Source: an uncultured Aquimarina sp. (GTDB lineage Bacteria > Bacteroidota > Bacteroidia > Flavobacteriales > Flavobacteriaceae). Taken from it: a stretch of 64,000 nt of DNA. The stretch is from the NCBI GenBank assembly GCA_947498765.1, contig CANMLG010000031.1, forward strand, positions 40,009-104,008. Direction: 5' to 3'. The notes under the pieces are model-generated. The model had not been told where the DNA came from, searched no databases, and saw nothing but the letters and a program-made list of their open reading frames with translations. Shown in pieces: positions 18,720 through 27,697 of the stretch. The translations under genes were made by a program, and so were the position numbers. Each line of letters starts with the position of its first letter. The first letter of the stretch is position 1.

Positions 18720-21065
18720 TTATTCAAATTCATCCATACCTTCATCAATATCATTTTCTTCAACTCTATTCTTATTATAACTTTCACAATCTATGACTAT
18801 TCCTAAATTATTAGGACGATCAAAATCTTCTTTAGAAATATTCAAGCTTTTATCTGCATAACATTTACGCATAAAAATTGCCCAAATAGGTAGTGACATG
18901 GCAGCTCCTTGCCCATAAGTTACCGACTTAAAGTGTGTAGCCCTATCCTCGGCTCCTACCCAAACACCCGTGCACAAGTTAGGTACAACACCCATAAACC
19001 ACCCATCACTTTGATTTTGAGTAGTTCCTGTTTTACCTGCAATGGCATTTGCAAACTCATACGGATATCCTGTAATAATACGCTTGTAATCTTCTCTGTA
19101 GGATTTCCCTGTACGTAATCGCACTCCTGAGCCTGCTCGAGTTACTCCTTCCATCAAATTTAAAGTTACATAAGCAGCTTCTTTACTAATAACATCACGA
19201 GGATCTGGTACATTTTGGTATAAAATAGAGCCATTTTTATCTTCAATATGAGTAATCATTATGGGTTGATTATAAATTCCTTCATTAGCAAAAGTACTAT
19301 AGGCGCCAACCATTTCATATACACTTAAATCTACAGTACCTAGTGCAATAGAGGGCACCTCGGGAATATTACTTTTAATTCCCATTTTTTTTGCTAAACG
19401 AACTACTGGTACAGGACCTATTCGCCCCATGATTCGAGCAGTAATAGTATTTATGGATTTTGCTAACGCATCCTTCAACGTTAAATATCCTCCGTATTTA
19501 TCCCCACTATTTTTTGGTGTCCAATCTTCGGTACTACCAAAACGACCTGCCTCTATAGTATACTGAACATTTGGCAACGTATCGCAAGGAGAAAGTTTTA
19601 ATTGATCTATCGCTGTTGCGTATACAAATGGCTTAAATGTTGATCCAACTTGTCGTTTTCCTTGCTTAACATGATCGTACTGAAAGTATTTATAATTATT
19701 TCCACCCACCCAAGCTTTAACATGCCCTGTTTGGGGTTCCATAGACATCATTCCTGTTTGAAAAAATGATTTGTAATATAGAATAGAATCCCTGGGTGTC
19801 ATAATAGTATCAATCTCTCCTCCCCACGAAAAAATACGCATTTTTACTTTCTTTTTAAACGAAGCATATATTTCCTTATCAGACTTCCCATCTGCCTTCA
19901 TTATTCTGTAACGTTCAGAGCGGCGCATACCTTGTCTAATAATTTTATCTCTATCCTTTTTTTCTATATCTGTAAAAGGTGCCGTCTTATTATCTTTATT
20001 TTGCCTATTAAATTCTTTTTGCAATTTTGTTAAATGCATTTTTACAGCTTCCTCTGCATATTTTTGCATTCGAGAATCAATAGTTACGTGAATTTTTAGA
20101 CCATCCCTATATATGTTATACAATTCCTTTTCACCTGTAACCGGATTATATTTAGGATTGTCTTCAATCCACCCTTCCATAAAATCCCTCAAATATTCTC
20201 TAAAATAAGTCGCAATTCCTTCGGCATGTCCTTCAGGAGAAAAATTTATTGCTAAAGGTAAATTTTGCAAACTATCTTTCACTTTTTCAGAAATATATGC
20301 TTGCTTTTCCATTTGTTTTAGCACTTGATTTCTACGTTGTAGACTATTTTTTTTAAAGCGTTCTTTTTGTGGATTGTATAAAATTGGATTTTTAAGCATA
20401 GCCACTAAAGTAGCAGCTTCTTCAATTTTCAAATCCTTTGGTTCTTTACCAAAATAAATACGCGAAGCCGATCCAATACCTACGGCTTGATATAAAAAGT
20501 CATATTTATTAAAGTACATGGTAATAATTTCTTCCTTTGTATACTGGCGCTCTAGGCGAGTTGCAATTACCCATTCCTTCATTTTTTGCGTAATGCGCTC
20601 AACAATATTTTTAGAACCACCAGTAAACAGCATTTTAGATAATTGCTGCGTAATGGTACTAGCCCCTCCTTTTCTTCCTAAATTGACTATTGCACGGATA
20701 GTTCCACGGGCATCGATCCCCGAGTGCGAATAAAAACGTTCATCTTCGGTAGCCACTAAAGCCTTTACTAAATGCTCTGGAAGCTCATCATAAGTTACAG
20801 GTGTTCTATTTTCATTAAAAAAAGTTCCAATAGTTTTTCCATCTGCCGAAATGATTTCCGTGGCTAAATTATTTTCTGGATTCTCCAATTCAGCAAATTC
20901 AGGCATTTTCCCGAAAGCACCAAAACCTGCTAGTAAGAATAAAAGAACTAAACATAAAAAACCCGAAATAAAAGCAATCCAAAACCATTTGATAAACCTA
21001 AAGTTATTGCTCTTGGTAGTTTTTTTTACAGGTGTCGTTTTTGAGGTTGTTTTTTTTTGTGTCAT
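18720..21065 (-). CDS. bifunctional penicillin-binding protein 1A
   Basis: 781 residues; polymerises and cross-links peptidoglycan in the periplasm. A basic Thr/Lys-rich cytoplasmic tail (1-25) precedes one transmembrane helix (about 26-48). Glycosyltransferase 51 domain: ATEDERFYSHSG with catalytic Glu107, GGASTITQQLSK, and KEEIITMYFNKYDF. Transpeptidase domain: GSTFKPF with Ser475/Lys478, AKSINT (SxN), and AGKTGTTQ (KTG). All catalytic motifs are intact. It follows gldH by 2 bp and ends at a good terminator, so it is the last gene of the ricT-gldH-PBP unit. Confidence 0.96.
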   Translation of the reverse strand: MTQKKTTSKTTPVKKTTKSNNFRFIKWFWIAFISGFLCLVLLFLLAGFGAFGKMPEFAELENPENNLATEIISADGKTIGTFFNENRTPVTYDELPEHLVKALVATEDERFYSHSGIDARGTIRAIVNLGRKGGASTITQQLSKMLFTGGSKNIVERITQKMKEWVIATRLERQYTKEEIITMYFNKYDFLYQAVGIGSASRIYFGKEPKDLKIEEAATLVAMLKNPILYNPQKERFKKNSLQRRNQVLKQMEKQAYISEKVKDSLQNLPLAINFSPEGHAEGIATYFREYLRDFMEGWIEDNPKYNPVTGEKELYNIYRDGLKIHVTIDSRMQKYAEEAVKMHLTKLQKEFNRQNKDNKTAPFTDIEKKDRDKIIRQGMRRSERYRIMKADGKSDKEIYASFKKKVKMRIFSWGGEIDTIMTPRDSILYYKSFFQTGMMSMEPQTGHVKAWVGGNNYKYFQYDHVKQGKRQVGSTFKPFVYATAIDQLKLSPCDTLPNVQYTIEAGRFGSTEDWTPKNSGDKYGGYLTLKDALAKSINTITARIMGRIGPVPVVRLAKKMGIKSNIPEVPSIALGTVDLSVYEMVGAYSTFANEGIYNQPIMITHIEDKNGSILYQNVPDPRDVISKEAAYVTLNLMEGVTRAGSGVRLRTGKSYREDYKRIITGYPYEFANAIAGKTGTTQNQSDGWFMGVVPNLCTGVWVGAEDRATHFKSVTYGQGAAMSLPIWAIFMRKCYADKSLNISKEDFDRPNNLGIVIDCESYNKNRVEENDIDEGMDEFE

Positions 21066-21067
21066 TT

Positions 21068-21601
21068 TTAGTGAGTTTCCTTATTTTCAACTCTGAAGCC
21101 AATATTGGTAATTCCTTTTAAAAATAAAATACCATGCTCCGAACCATTGGTACGCATAGCTTGCCTTATAGAAACTTTATAAATTCCTTTTTCTTTAAAT
21201 TTAAACTGTTCTTTAAACCAAAGCTTATTTTCTTTTAATGAAGTAGCCCCCGTACCTAACCATTCTCCAGTTGGTTTTGCCATTTCGTATTCTAATGTAT
21301 CTAGTTCTTTTTTTCCGTTCGGATAATCAATATTAGTTATCACAAAAAGGTTACTATACTTATAGTCATTAGTATTTCTAATATTAAAAAATAAATTATA
21401 AGTTTTTAACGAATCCATAGTAGGCAAAGTAAAACTAATAATACTATCCTTATGCCACCCCTTTGTCTCTATATCAGTATAACTATCAAACACTTGATTT
21501 TTATCACAACTTACTAAAGAAAAAAAAGTGATAACAACTATACAACCAAGAATAGTGTTATGCAGTTTATTTTTATAAAAAACGGCAACTTCTAAGTTCA
21601 T
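21068..21601 (-). CDS. gldH: gliding motility lipoprotein GldH
   Basis: GldH is an essential lipoprotein of the Bacteroidota gliding/T9SS machinery in the cell envelope. I chose the ATG at 21601 (MNLEVAVF...) because it gives a normal lipoprotein signal with lipobox LVSC. An ATG at 21652 would add 17 residues and overlap ricT by 8 bp. The mature part (about 145 residues) has GWHKDSIISFTLP, FNIRNTNDYKYSNLFV and ISIRQAMR-like blocks (here VSIRQAMRTNG) typical of GldH. It lies between ricT and PBP1A, an order I recall as common in this family. Confidence 0.88.
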   Translation of the reverse strand: MNLEVAVFYKNKLHNTILGCIVVITFFSLVSCDKNQVFDSYTDIETKGWHKDSIISFTLPTMDSLKTYNLFFNIRNTNDYKYSNLFVITNIDYPNGKKELDTLEYEMAKPTGEWLGTGATSLKENKLWFKEQFKFKEKGIYKVSIRQAMRTNGSEHGILFLKGITNIGFRVENKETH

Positions 21602-21644
21602 CCATTGGTATTTACACCTCAAATTAGAGGATAAAAAGCCTAAT

Positions 21645-23135
21645 TTATGCATTTTTAGAGTCAGAATTTGGTTTTTGATTCGTATTTGGTTTTCGCTTTA
21701 CTCTTGATTTTTGATTTGCTTGCTGTTTTGGTCTTCGCTTTGCTTTTTGTCCAGTTTGATTATTCCCTTTTTGCGTTTCCCCTTTTACTTTATTCGGAGT
21801 TGTTTTGTTTTTAACATCACCCGTTTTAGTACTTGTTTTCTGATCAGGTTTATTGACTCTGTTATTAGGCTTATTTGTTCTCCCAGAAGGTTTTCTGCGT
21901 TTTGAAGGTCTTCTTGTACCTTCAGCATCTTCTTTTTTCTGAAAACTACCACCTTTGTTATCTACTTCTTTCTGGTTTTTTTTCAGATTCTTTTCCAAAC
22001 TTTGGGATTTTCGCCTGTTATTTTTTCGACGACCACCAGTTCTTTTAGGCTGATCAAAACGCGTTAAACTATCCTGTCCAACTACATTCTCAAAATCAAA
22101 TGAACTCTCTTTCTTATCATCAATAGCATAATCTTCAAGTGCTTCTACGGCTTCACTTTTCAGATTCATCTTAATCATTTCATTAGCATCTTCCGCCTTG
22201 ATAGTAAACCAATTCATCCATTCTCCTTCGTAAGCATACCATAAATAGCCTTTAAAAATGTCTATTTTTTGACAAACAGCTGTACCTTTTTCTGTTTTTA
22301 TTTTTATATCAGTTTTCGGAAAACTATTTAAGGCTTCTAAATAGCCATCTAGCTCATAATTTAAACAGCACTTTAATTTCCCACATTGACCCGCTAATTT
22401 TTGAGGATTTAATGATAATTGTTGGTATCGTGCAGCACTTGTATTAACCGATCTAAAGTCGGTTAGCCAAGTAGAACAGCACAACTCACGACCACATGAT
22501 CCAATACCTCCTAACCTAGCAGCTTCTTGTCTAAAACCAATTTGGCGCATTTCTATCCGAATACTAAATTCTTTCGCAAAATCTTTAATTAACTGTCTAA
22601 AATCAACACGTTCTTCTGCGGTGTAATAAAAGGTAGCTTTAGAAGCGTCTCCCTGAAATTCGATATCAGAAATTTTCATTTTCAGCTCCAATTGAATAGC
22701 AATTTCCCGAGCCCTTACCTTCATCCTCTCTTCTCGATCGCGAGCACCCTGCCAAACATCAATATCTTTTTGAGTTGCTTTTCTATATATTTTCAAAATA
22801 TCATCGCCAGCAGTGGGTATCTTTTTGCGCTTCATTTGAACACGCACTAATTCACCTGCTAAACTCACCATACCAACATCGTGCCCAGAATTGGCTTGTG
22901 TTGCTACAACATCCCCTATACTTAAGGTTAAATTATCTGGATTTTGAAAATATATTTTTCGCCCGTTTTTAAAACGAACTTCAACAAAATCAAAGGGTTT
23001 CGCTCCATTTGGAAGCGACATATTTGAAAGCCAGTCAAAAACTGTCAACTTATTACAACCGTCGGTTCCACAAGTGCCGTTATTTTTACAGCCTTTGGGT
23101 TGCCCGTCTTTGGTAGCACAACTACTACACGCCAT
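21645..23135 (-). CDS. ricT: PSP1-domain protein RicT (YaaT family)
   Basis: 496 residues. The PSP1 core (about residues 45-300) has the two conserved Cys groups GSCGRELCCSTW and GQCGKLKCCLNYELDGY. In Bacillus, RicT joins RicA and RicF in an iron-sulfur complex that affects RNA processing. In Bacteroidota its role is not well established. Extra features here are a Cys-rich N-terminus (six Cys in the first 27 residues) and a long, very basic low-complexity tail from about residue 365 (Lys/Arg/Asn/Gln repeats) that could bind RNA. It is first in a run with gldH and PBP1A. Confidence 0.93.
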   Translation of the reverse strand: MACSSCATKDGQPKGCKNNGTCGTDGCNKLTVFDWLSNMSLPNGAKPFDFVEVRFKNGRKIYFQNPDNLTLSIGDVVATQANSGHDVGMVSLAGELVRVQMKRKKIPTAGDDILKIYRKATQKDIDVWQGARDREERMKVRAREIAIQLELKMKISDIEFQGDASKATFYYTAEERVDFRQLIKDFAKEFSIRIEMRQIGFRQEAARLGGIGSCGRELCCSTWLTDFRSVNTSAARYQQLSLNPQKLAGQCGKLKCCLNYELDGYLEALNSFPKTDIKIKTEKGTAVCQKIDIFKGYLWYAYEGEWMNWFTIKAEDANEMIKMNLKSEAVEALEDYAIDDKKESSFDFENVVGQDSLTRFDQPKRTGGRRKNNRRKSQSLEKNLKKNQKEVDNKGGSFQKKEDAEGTRRPSKRRKPSGRTNKPNNRVNKPDQKTSTKTGDVKNKTTPNKVKGETQKGNNQTGQKAKRRPKQQANQKSRVKRKPNTNQKPNSDSKNA

Positions 23136-23299
23136 ACATCAATGTATATATAAAACCTAGCATACTGATTTCTGAAGCTTTTTGCTTACACTATCAATAG
23201 GTAAGTATTTAATTCGTAAAATTATTCTTAAGTAGTAAAGATACTATAAATTTGATTGCAGCCACACGGTTAAATTTTTTTAAGAACTTACTAAAAAAA

Positions 23300-24331
23300 T
23301 TATTTTTTAAACTTTAATACTTCCGACCTCCCTTTTTTGAAAATTTTATTACTATTTCCTTTACCTTTTCTTAAAGCTTTTTGCTCTTCAAAGGGGAGGG
23401 CTGCAATTTCCTTACAAGCATCTGAACAACAATTATTCATAGCTTGCTTGCATTCTTCGCATTGAATAAATAGCAAATGACATGCTTCATTTGCACAATT
23501 TTCATGTGTATCACAAGCTTTACCACATTGATGACAATTTGAAATAATATCTTCAGAAATACGCTCACCCCTTCGGTGGTCAAAAACAAAATTTTTACCT
23601 AAAAATTTATTCTCCAATTTTTCCGAAGTTATTTGGCGTGCATATTCGATAATACCTCCTTCCAATTGATATACTTGCTCAAAACCTTTATGCTTGTAAT
23701 AGGCACTTGCTTTTTCACATCGAATACCTCCTGTACAATACATAACAAGTTTTTTGTCTTTTTTATGATCCTTAAGGTCTTCTTCAATAATATCTAATGA
23801 ATCGCGAAATGTATCTACATCTGGAGTTACGGCATTTTTGAAATGCCCAATTTCACTTTCGTAATGGTTTCGCATGTCTACTAAAACGGTATCCGGATCC
23901 TCTATTAACTCATTAAAAGCTTTTGCATCTACATGAATCCCTTTATTGGTTACATCAAAAGTATTATCATCCAAACCATCGGCAACAATTTTATTTCTAA
24001 CTTTTACTTTTAGTTTTAGAAATGACATATTATCCTGCTCACGAGCAATGTTTAATCGTACGTTTTCTAAAAAAGAAATGCTATCTAAATGCGTTTTAAA
24101 TTTATTAAAATTAGGTGCTGGCACTGATAATTGTGCATTAATACCCTCTGTAGCTACATAAATACGCCCTAAAACATCTAATTCATTCCAGGTTAAAAAA
24201 AGATGATCTCGTAACACTTGAGGGTTACCAATATTATGGTATTGATAAAAGGAAATGGTTATGCGCTCGGTACCGGCCTCTTGAATAAGAGTAGCTCTTT
24301 CGGCAGCGCTTAATTTATTGTACAGTTGCAT
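23300..24331 (-). CDS. trhO: tRNA uridine 5-hydroxylase, rhodanese-type
   Basis: 343 residues. TrhO (YceA) makes 5-hydroxyuridine at tRNA position 34 in an O2-dependent way. The N-terminal acylphosphatase-like domain contains GRIYVATEGINAQLSVP. The rhodanese domain contains VDMRNHYESEIGHFKNA and the active-site loop YCTGGIRCEKAS with Cys199 and Cys205. A Cys-rich C-terminal segment (about residues 276-316, CHQC, CANEAC, CEEC, CCSDAC) probably binds zinc. It has its own promoter and stands alone. Confidence 0.95.
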   Translation of the reverse strand: MQLYNKLSAAERATLIQEAGTERITISFYQYHNIGNPQVLRDHLFLTWNELDVLGRIYVATEGINAQLSVPAPNFNKFKTHLDSISFLENVRLNIAREQDNMSFLKLKVKVRNKIVADGLDDNTFDVTNKGIHVDAKAFNELIEDPDTVLVDMRNHYESEIGHFKNAVTPDVDTFRDSLDIIEEDLKDHKKDKKLVMYCTGGIRCEKASAYYKHKGFEQVYQLEGGIIEYARQITSEKLENKFLGKNFVFDHRRGERISEDIISNCHQCGKACDTHENCANEACHLLFIQCEECKQAMNNCCSDACKEIAALPFEEQKALRKGKGNSNKIFKKGRSEVLKFKK

Positions 24332-24360
24332 GCTATACTAATTTATTAAGATTAAAAATG

Positions 24361-24387
24361 CAAATATACATGTTATTTAAAAAACAA
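24361..24387 (-). promoter_or_regulatory. promoter of trhO
   Basis: On the minus strand TTG (24387-24385), 16 bp, then TATATTTG (24368-24361). This fits TTG-N-TAnnTTTG with a slightly short spacer. The predicted leader is about 23 nt. Confidence 0.6.
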
Positions 24388-24421
24388 AAAACCAGTGTAT
24401 AACAAGGTACACACTGGTTTT
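24388..24421 (-). terminator. terminator after modular lipoprotein A
   Basis: 11-bp perfect stem AAAACCAGTGT/ACACTGGTTTT, 12-nt loop, T-rich exit in the minus direction. It abuts the trhO promoter. Confidence 0.8.
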
Positions 24422-24466
24422 AAAAAGTAAATCACTACTTATTTAAACTATACTAATTCAAATCGT

Positions 24467-26029
24467 TTACTGCACTGTAATTGTTTCTTTTAAAGTTACT
24501 CCTCCTGAACATATATTAGCAGAAGTTACTTGTGCTTCGATAGTGTGCTGACCTGGCTCAAGTGTAACTCGTATATTACTAAAATCTCCTAGCACTCTAG
24601 TTATAGTATTTAAAGGATTTTTGAGTATATCTTCTTCTGAATAAACAGCTCCATCAATGGTCCAAACTATTGTAGTTAAATTCTTATCTCTGATATCAGA
24701 TCCTCCTCTTGGCTCTATCACTAATTGTATATTTTTAGGTCCATTCCCTGTGCTTCTAAAACTTGTTCTTAAAAACAAATCATTACAAGTTAATTGTACT
24801 GGTGGAGCTGAAGGTGTAGGTGGCGTTTCTGTAACTGGTTGTGCTGGAGTTACTGGCGCTACAGGTGCAGCTGGCTCTTCCTCAACTGGTGTTACTGGCG
24901 CTACAGGAGTAGCTTCATTTTCAAATACTACTTCTCCTTTTAATACCACGCCTTCGGCACATGCACTTGGTGTAGTTACTTTTACTTCTACTGTATTTAA
25001 TCCATCTTTAAACTGCGTAAAAGTAAATAAAGAAGTATTTGTTCCGGGCGATTGACCTAATTCTTCTCTTGTAAATACTTTTCCATTAATAGTCCATTCC
25101 ACTACAGTTTCATTAACCGTGTTTCTAAAGAAATCTCTTGGCTTAATTTCTAATATCGCTCTATTACCTCTTTTTTCAAGTTTAGTTATCCCTAATTCTA
25201 AATCATCACAAGAGGTTTCTGTCTCTGATGTAGGCTCTTCTTCTTCCTTAGATTCTTCTTCCTCTTTTTCTAATTCTTCTTCCTCTTCAACTTCTTCAGC
25301 TGGTACTTCTTCTATTTTTTGATCCGAAATAGTTACTGCTAAATTTGCATCAACAACTGCGGTTACACTTAATTGTTTTCCTTCACATGATTCTGAACTT
25401 GCAACAACTTTTATATCATAACTACCCGCTTCGTCAAATCGGTATACTGTAATATTATTTAATACGTTTCCAGAACCAAAAGCTTGTCTATCTTCGTTTG
25501 AAAGCGCTTCGCCATTTAAAAACCATTTGATAGCGGCTACGTCTGCTCCCTTAACTTGCACTGGAACTGACACTAAACCTGACGCATTTGCATTTAATCC
25601 TACAATTGGCGAAAACTCGATAGTCTCACAGCCTTTAGTTGCTGCTTCTTCCAACTCTAAACTATCAATAGTTAAACTTGTACAAATACTTTCTACTACA
25701 CAACTACTCCCATTTTTTGGTATTGCTACAAAACAAACTTCAAAAGTTCCATTTTCTGTAAATGTATTTTGAAATAATGAATTTGTAGCTCCTTCTACAA
25801 CCTGACCATTAATAGACCATGTGTAATCTAAATTTAAAAATTTAGCATTACTTGGTGTAAATGCATAAATTACAGATTGCTTATCTTCACTTGCTTTAAT
25901 TTCTGTTGTGTTTACCTGCATGGCGTTAATTGCTAAGCAATCTTCGGCAGATAACTCTTGTTCACATGATGTTAAGCCCAAAAGCAACATCAAAAATGAA
26001 ATTCCAAATAAAAAAATGTTCTTTTTCAT
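24467..26029 (-). CDS. modular surface lipoprotein A, unrecognised family
   Basis: About 520 residues from the ATG. A GTG 120 bp further up is in frame but lies upstream of the predicted promoter. Lipobox LTSC with Cys22. Residues 50-125 are a domain with YAFTPSNAKFLNLDYTW, NG, and SLFQNTFTENGTFEVCF. Then come three similar modules of about 65-70 residues, each with W-x-[IL]-[ND]-G, an S/T-x-E-[ED] step, and an ending like HTIEAQVTSANICSGGV followed by a beta strand. Module 1 (AAIKWFLNGEALSNEDR) is followed by a Glu-rich linker, module 2 by a Pro/Val/Glu/Thr-rich linker. It looks like a surface stalk of Ig/PKD-like domains. Function unknown. Near-twin of the neighbour at 26297-27517. Confidence 0.85.
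   Translation of the reverse strand: MKKNIFLFGISFLMLLLGLTSCEQELSAEDCLAINAMQVNTTEIKASEDKQSVIYAFTPSNAKFLNLDYTWSINGQVVEGATNSLFQNTFTENGTFEVCFVAIPKNGSSCVVESICTSLTIDSLELEEAATKGCETIEFSPIVGLNANASGLVSVPVQVKGADVAAIKWFLNGEALSNEDRQAFGSGNVLNNITVYRFDEAGSYDIKVVASSESCEGKQLSVTAVVDANLAVTISDQKIEEVPAEEVEEEEELEKEEEESKEEEEPTSETETSCDDLELGITKLEKRGNRAILEIKPRDFFRNTVNETVVEWTINGKVFTREELGQSPGTNTSLFTFTQFKDGLNTVEVKVTTPSACAEGVVLKGEVVFENEATPVAPVTPVEEEPAAPVAPVTPAQPVTETPPTPSAPPVQLTCNDLFLRTSFRSTGNGPKNIQLVIEPRGGSDIRDKNLTTIVWTIDGAVYSEEDILKNPLNTITRVLGDFSNIRVTLEPGQHTIEAQVTSANICSGGVTLKETITVQ
25657..26029. repeat. 373-bp direct repeat, copy 1 (5' part of lipoprotein A)
   Basis: The 5' coding part of lipoprotein A matches 27145-27517 base for base with only scattered substitutions and no visible indel. 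The similarity ends abruptly at the codons for SLELEE, after which the two genes diverge. Confidence 0.85.
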
Positions 26030-26112
26030 AATTTTAGTTTCTAAATTTAATTTTAAATTTTCTGTTAGTATATACACAACACCTAATAAGCAACTTACCC
26101 TATTTTTTTTTA

Positions 26113-26140
26113 CAAAAATAAAAATGTGCCTATGCGCCAA
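26113..26140 (-). promoter_or_regulatory. promoter of modular lipoprotein A
   Basis: Minus strand: TTG (26140-26138), 17-bp spacer, TATTTTTG (26120-26113). It gives a leader of about 75 nt to the ATG at 26029 and excludes the longer GTG start. Confidence 0.65.
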
Positions 26141-26218
26141 TGCACACACCCATTTAACACTCTCTTTGCAAATACTAACTGCCTAGGCTTTTCTATTCAT
26201 TGCTATTATTTTACATAA

Positions 26219-26253
26219 AAAAGCCCTGATAAAAATTTAATATCAGGGCTTTT
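26219..26253 (-). terminator. terminator after modular lipoprotein B
   Basis: 13-bp perfect stem AAAAGCCCTGATA/TATCAGGGCTTTT with a 9-nt loop and T run in the minus direction. The two lipoprotein genes are therefore separate transcription units. Confidence 0.85.
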
Positions 26254-26296
26254 ATTAAAATATTTATTATTTCAACGTTATCAACATAACATTAAA

Positions 26297-27517
26297 TTAA
26301 TCTACCGTAATTGTTGTAGACAATACTCTTCCTTCAGAACATAAATCTGGAGAGTTAATTCTTGCTTCTATAGTATAGGTCCCTGGATTTTCTAAAAAAT
26401 TTATTCTTGTAAAATCACCAAGTGCGCTTGCTATTGGATTACGCCCATTATTAGCTAATTCTTCATTAGAAAGTATTACTCCATTAACTGTCCATGTTAT
26501 TGCTAATGCATCCCCTCTAGTTACACTAACTAAAGATATGGGCTCAAGAGCTACTACAAATCTTGCTTGTCCATTAAAATCACTTCTTTGTCTAGCTGTA
26601 ATTACAACATCACTACAATCTTGCACTGCGGGTGTTCCTTGTCCCACAGGCACTTCTACTACTGGCTCTGTTGGTGTTACTGGTGTTGTTGGCTCTTCAA
26701 CTACTGGCTCTGCAGGAGTTGTTGGCGCTACTGGAGCAGCAGGAACTTCTACTTCAGGAAGCGTAATGCTAGTTTCAATATTAACTCCAGTATCACATAC
26801 ACCTGGTACAGTTGCAAAAACTTTAAAAGTATGCACTCCTGGTGCTAAATTTGAAAAAGTAACTAAACTAAAGTCATTAAATCGATCATCATCAAGTTCA
26901 CTGATCTCATCTTGTGTTAACTCTTTTCCGTCAACAGTCCATACATATACTGACTGTGATAGATGACTAAACGTGCTAATATTCCCTTTTCTTTGTGGAA
27001 TTTGAACTATAGTTGTACGACTACTAAATCTTATTGCCTCTAATGTTAAATCATCACAAGTCAATTCCGACTCTGAAGTAGTCTCTTCTTCTGATTCTTC
27101 AGATCCTTCCTCCTCTTCAACTTCCACAGCTACTTCTTCTAATTCTAAACTATCAATAGTTAAGCTAGTACAAATACTTTCTACTACACAACTACTCCCT
27201 TTTTTTGGTATCGCTACAAAACAAACTTCAAAAGTTCCATTTTCTGTAAATGTATTTTGAAATAAAGAATTTGTTACTCCTTCTACAACCTGACCATTAA
27301 TAGACCATGTGTAATCTAAATTTAAAAATTTAGCATTACTTGGTGTAAATGCATAAATTACAGATTGCTTATCATCACCTGATTTAATTTCTGTTGTGTT
27401 CACCTGCATAGCGTTAATTGCTAAGCAATCCTCTGCAGACAACTCTTGTTCACATGATGTTAAGCCTAAAAGCAACATCAAAAATGAAATTCCGAGTAAA
27501 AAAATGTTCTTGTTCAT
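26297..27517 (-). CDS. modular surface lipoprotein B, paralogue of A
   Basis: 406 residues. The first 128 residues differ from lipoprotein A at only about seven positions: same lipobox (LTSC, Cys22) and same YAFTPSN...LNLDYTW domain. It then has a Glu/Ser-rich linker, one module (VYVWTVDGKELTQDEISE ... VHTFKVFATVPGVCDTGV), a Pro/Val/Thr/Glu linker (PVAPTTPAEPVVEEP-like), and a final module (AITWTVNGVILSNEELA ... YTIEARINSPDLCSEGR). It thus has two modules against three in A. Function unknown; the layout suggests variable-length surface display. Confidence 0.85.
   Translation of the reverse strand: MNKNIFLLGISFLMLLLGLTSCEQELSAEDCLAINAMQVNTTEIKSGDDKQSVIYAFTPSNAKFLNLDYTWSINGQVVEGVTNSLFQNTFTENGTFEVCFVAIPKKGSSCVVESICTSLTIDSLELEEVAVEVEEEEGSEESEEETTSESELTCDDLTLEAIRFSSRTTIVQIPQRKGNISTFSHLSQSVYVWTVDGKELTQDEISELDDDRFNDFSLVTFSNLAPGVHTFKVFATVPGVCDTGVNIETSITLPEVEVPAAPVAPTTPAEPVVEEPTTPVTPTEPVVEVPVGQGTPAVQDCSDVVITARQRSDFNGQARFVVALEPISLVSVTRGDALAITWTVNGVILSNEELANNGRNPIASALGDFTRINFLENPGTYTIEARINSPDLCSEGRVLSTTITVD
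27145..27517. repeat. 373-bp direct repeat, copy 2 (5' part of lipoprotein B)
   Basis: Counterpart of 25657-26029, in the same orientation and about 1.49 kb away. The upstream regions of the two genes do not match, so the repeat is confined to coding sequence. Confidence 0.85.
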
Positions 27518-27626
27518 AATTTGGGTATTTAATTTTTTATAGTTAACAATTAGACAACCCTTGAAAGAAAATTCACCCTATGCTTTTAACATTTTTTTAA
27601 CATTTTAAATATTTCAAAAACTCTTT

Positions 27627-27656
27627 TTGTCCTACCATAATCGATAGCTAAATTTG
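27627..27656 (+). promoter_or_regulatory. recA promoter
   Basis: TTG at 27627, 19-bp spacer, TAAATTTG at 27649-27656. This is a textbook Bacteroidota promoter, 41 bp before the recA ATG. I did not see an obvious LexA-type palindrome next to it. Confidence 0.7.
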
Positions 27657-27697
27657 TATTTTAGCCCTGTTTTGAAACTAATTAGATACAAAGTCTT

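Noticed and set aside
24657-25055. 132-codon ORF antisense to lipoprotein A (Gly/Thr/Val-rich)
   Set aside because: It is the mirror of the repetitive Pro/Val/Glu linker codons of the real gene; the same happens at 26538-26966 opposite lipoprotein B.
26030-26149. 40-codon N-terminal extension of lipoprotein A from a GTG
   Set aside because: A good promoter (26113-26140) lies inside it and the extension would bury the lipoprotein signal peptide; the paralogue B lacks it.
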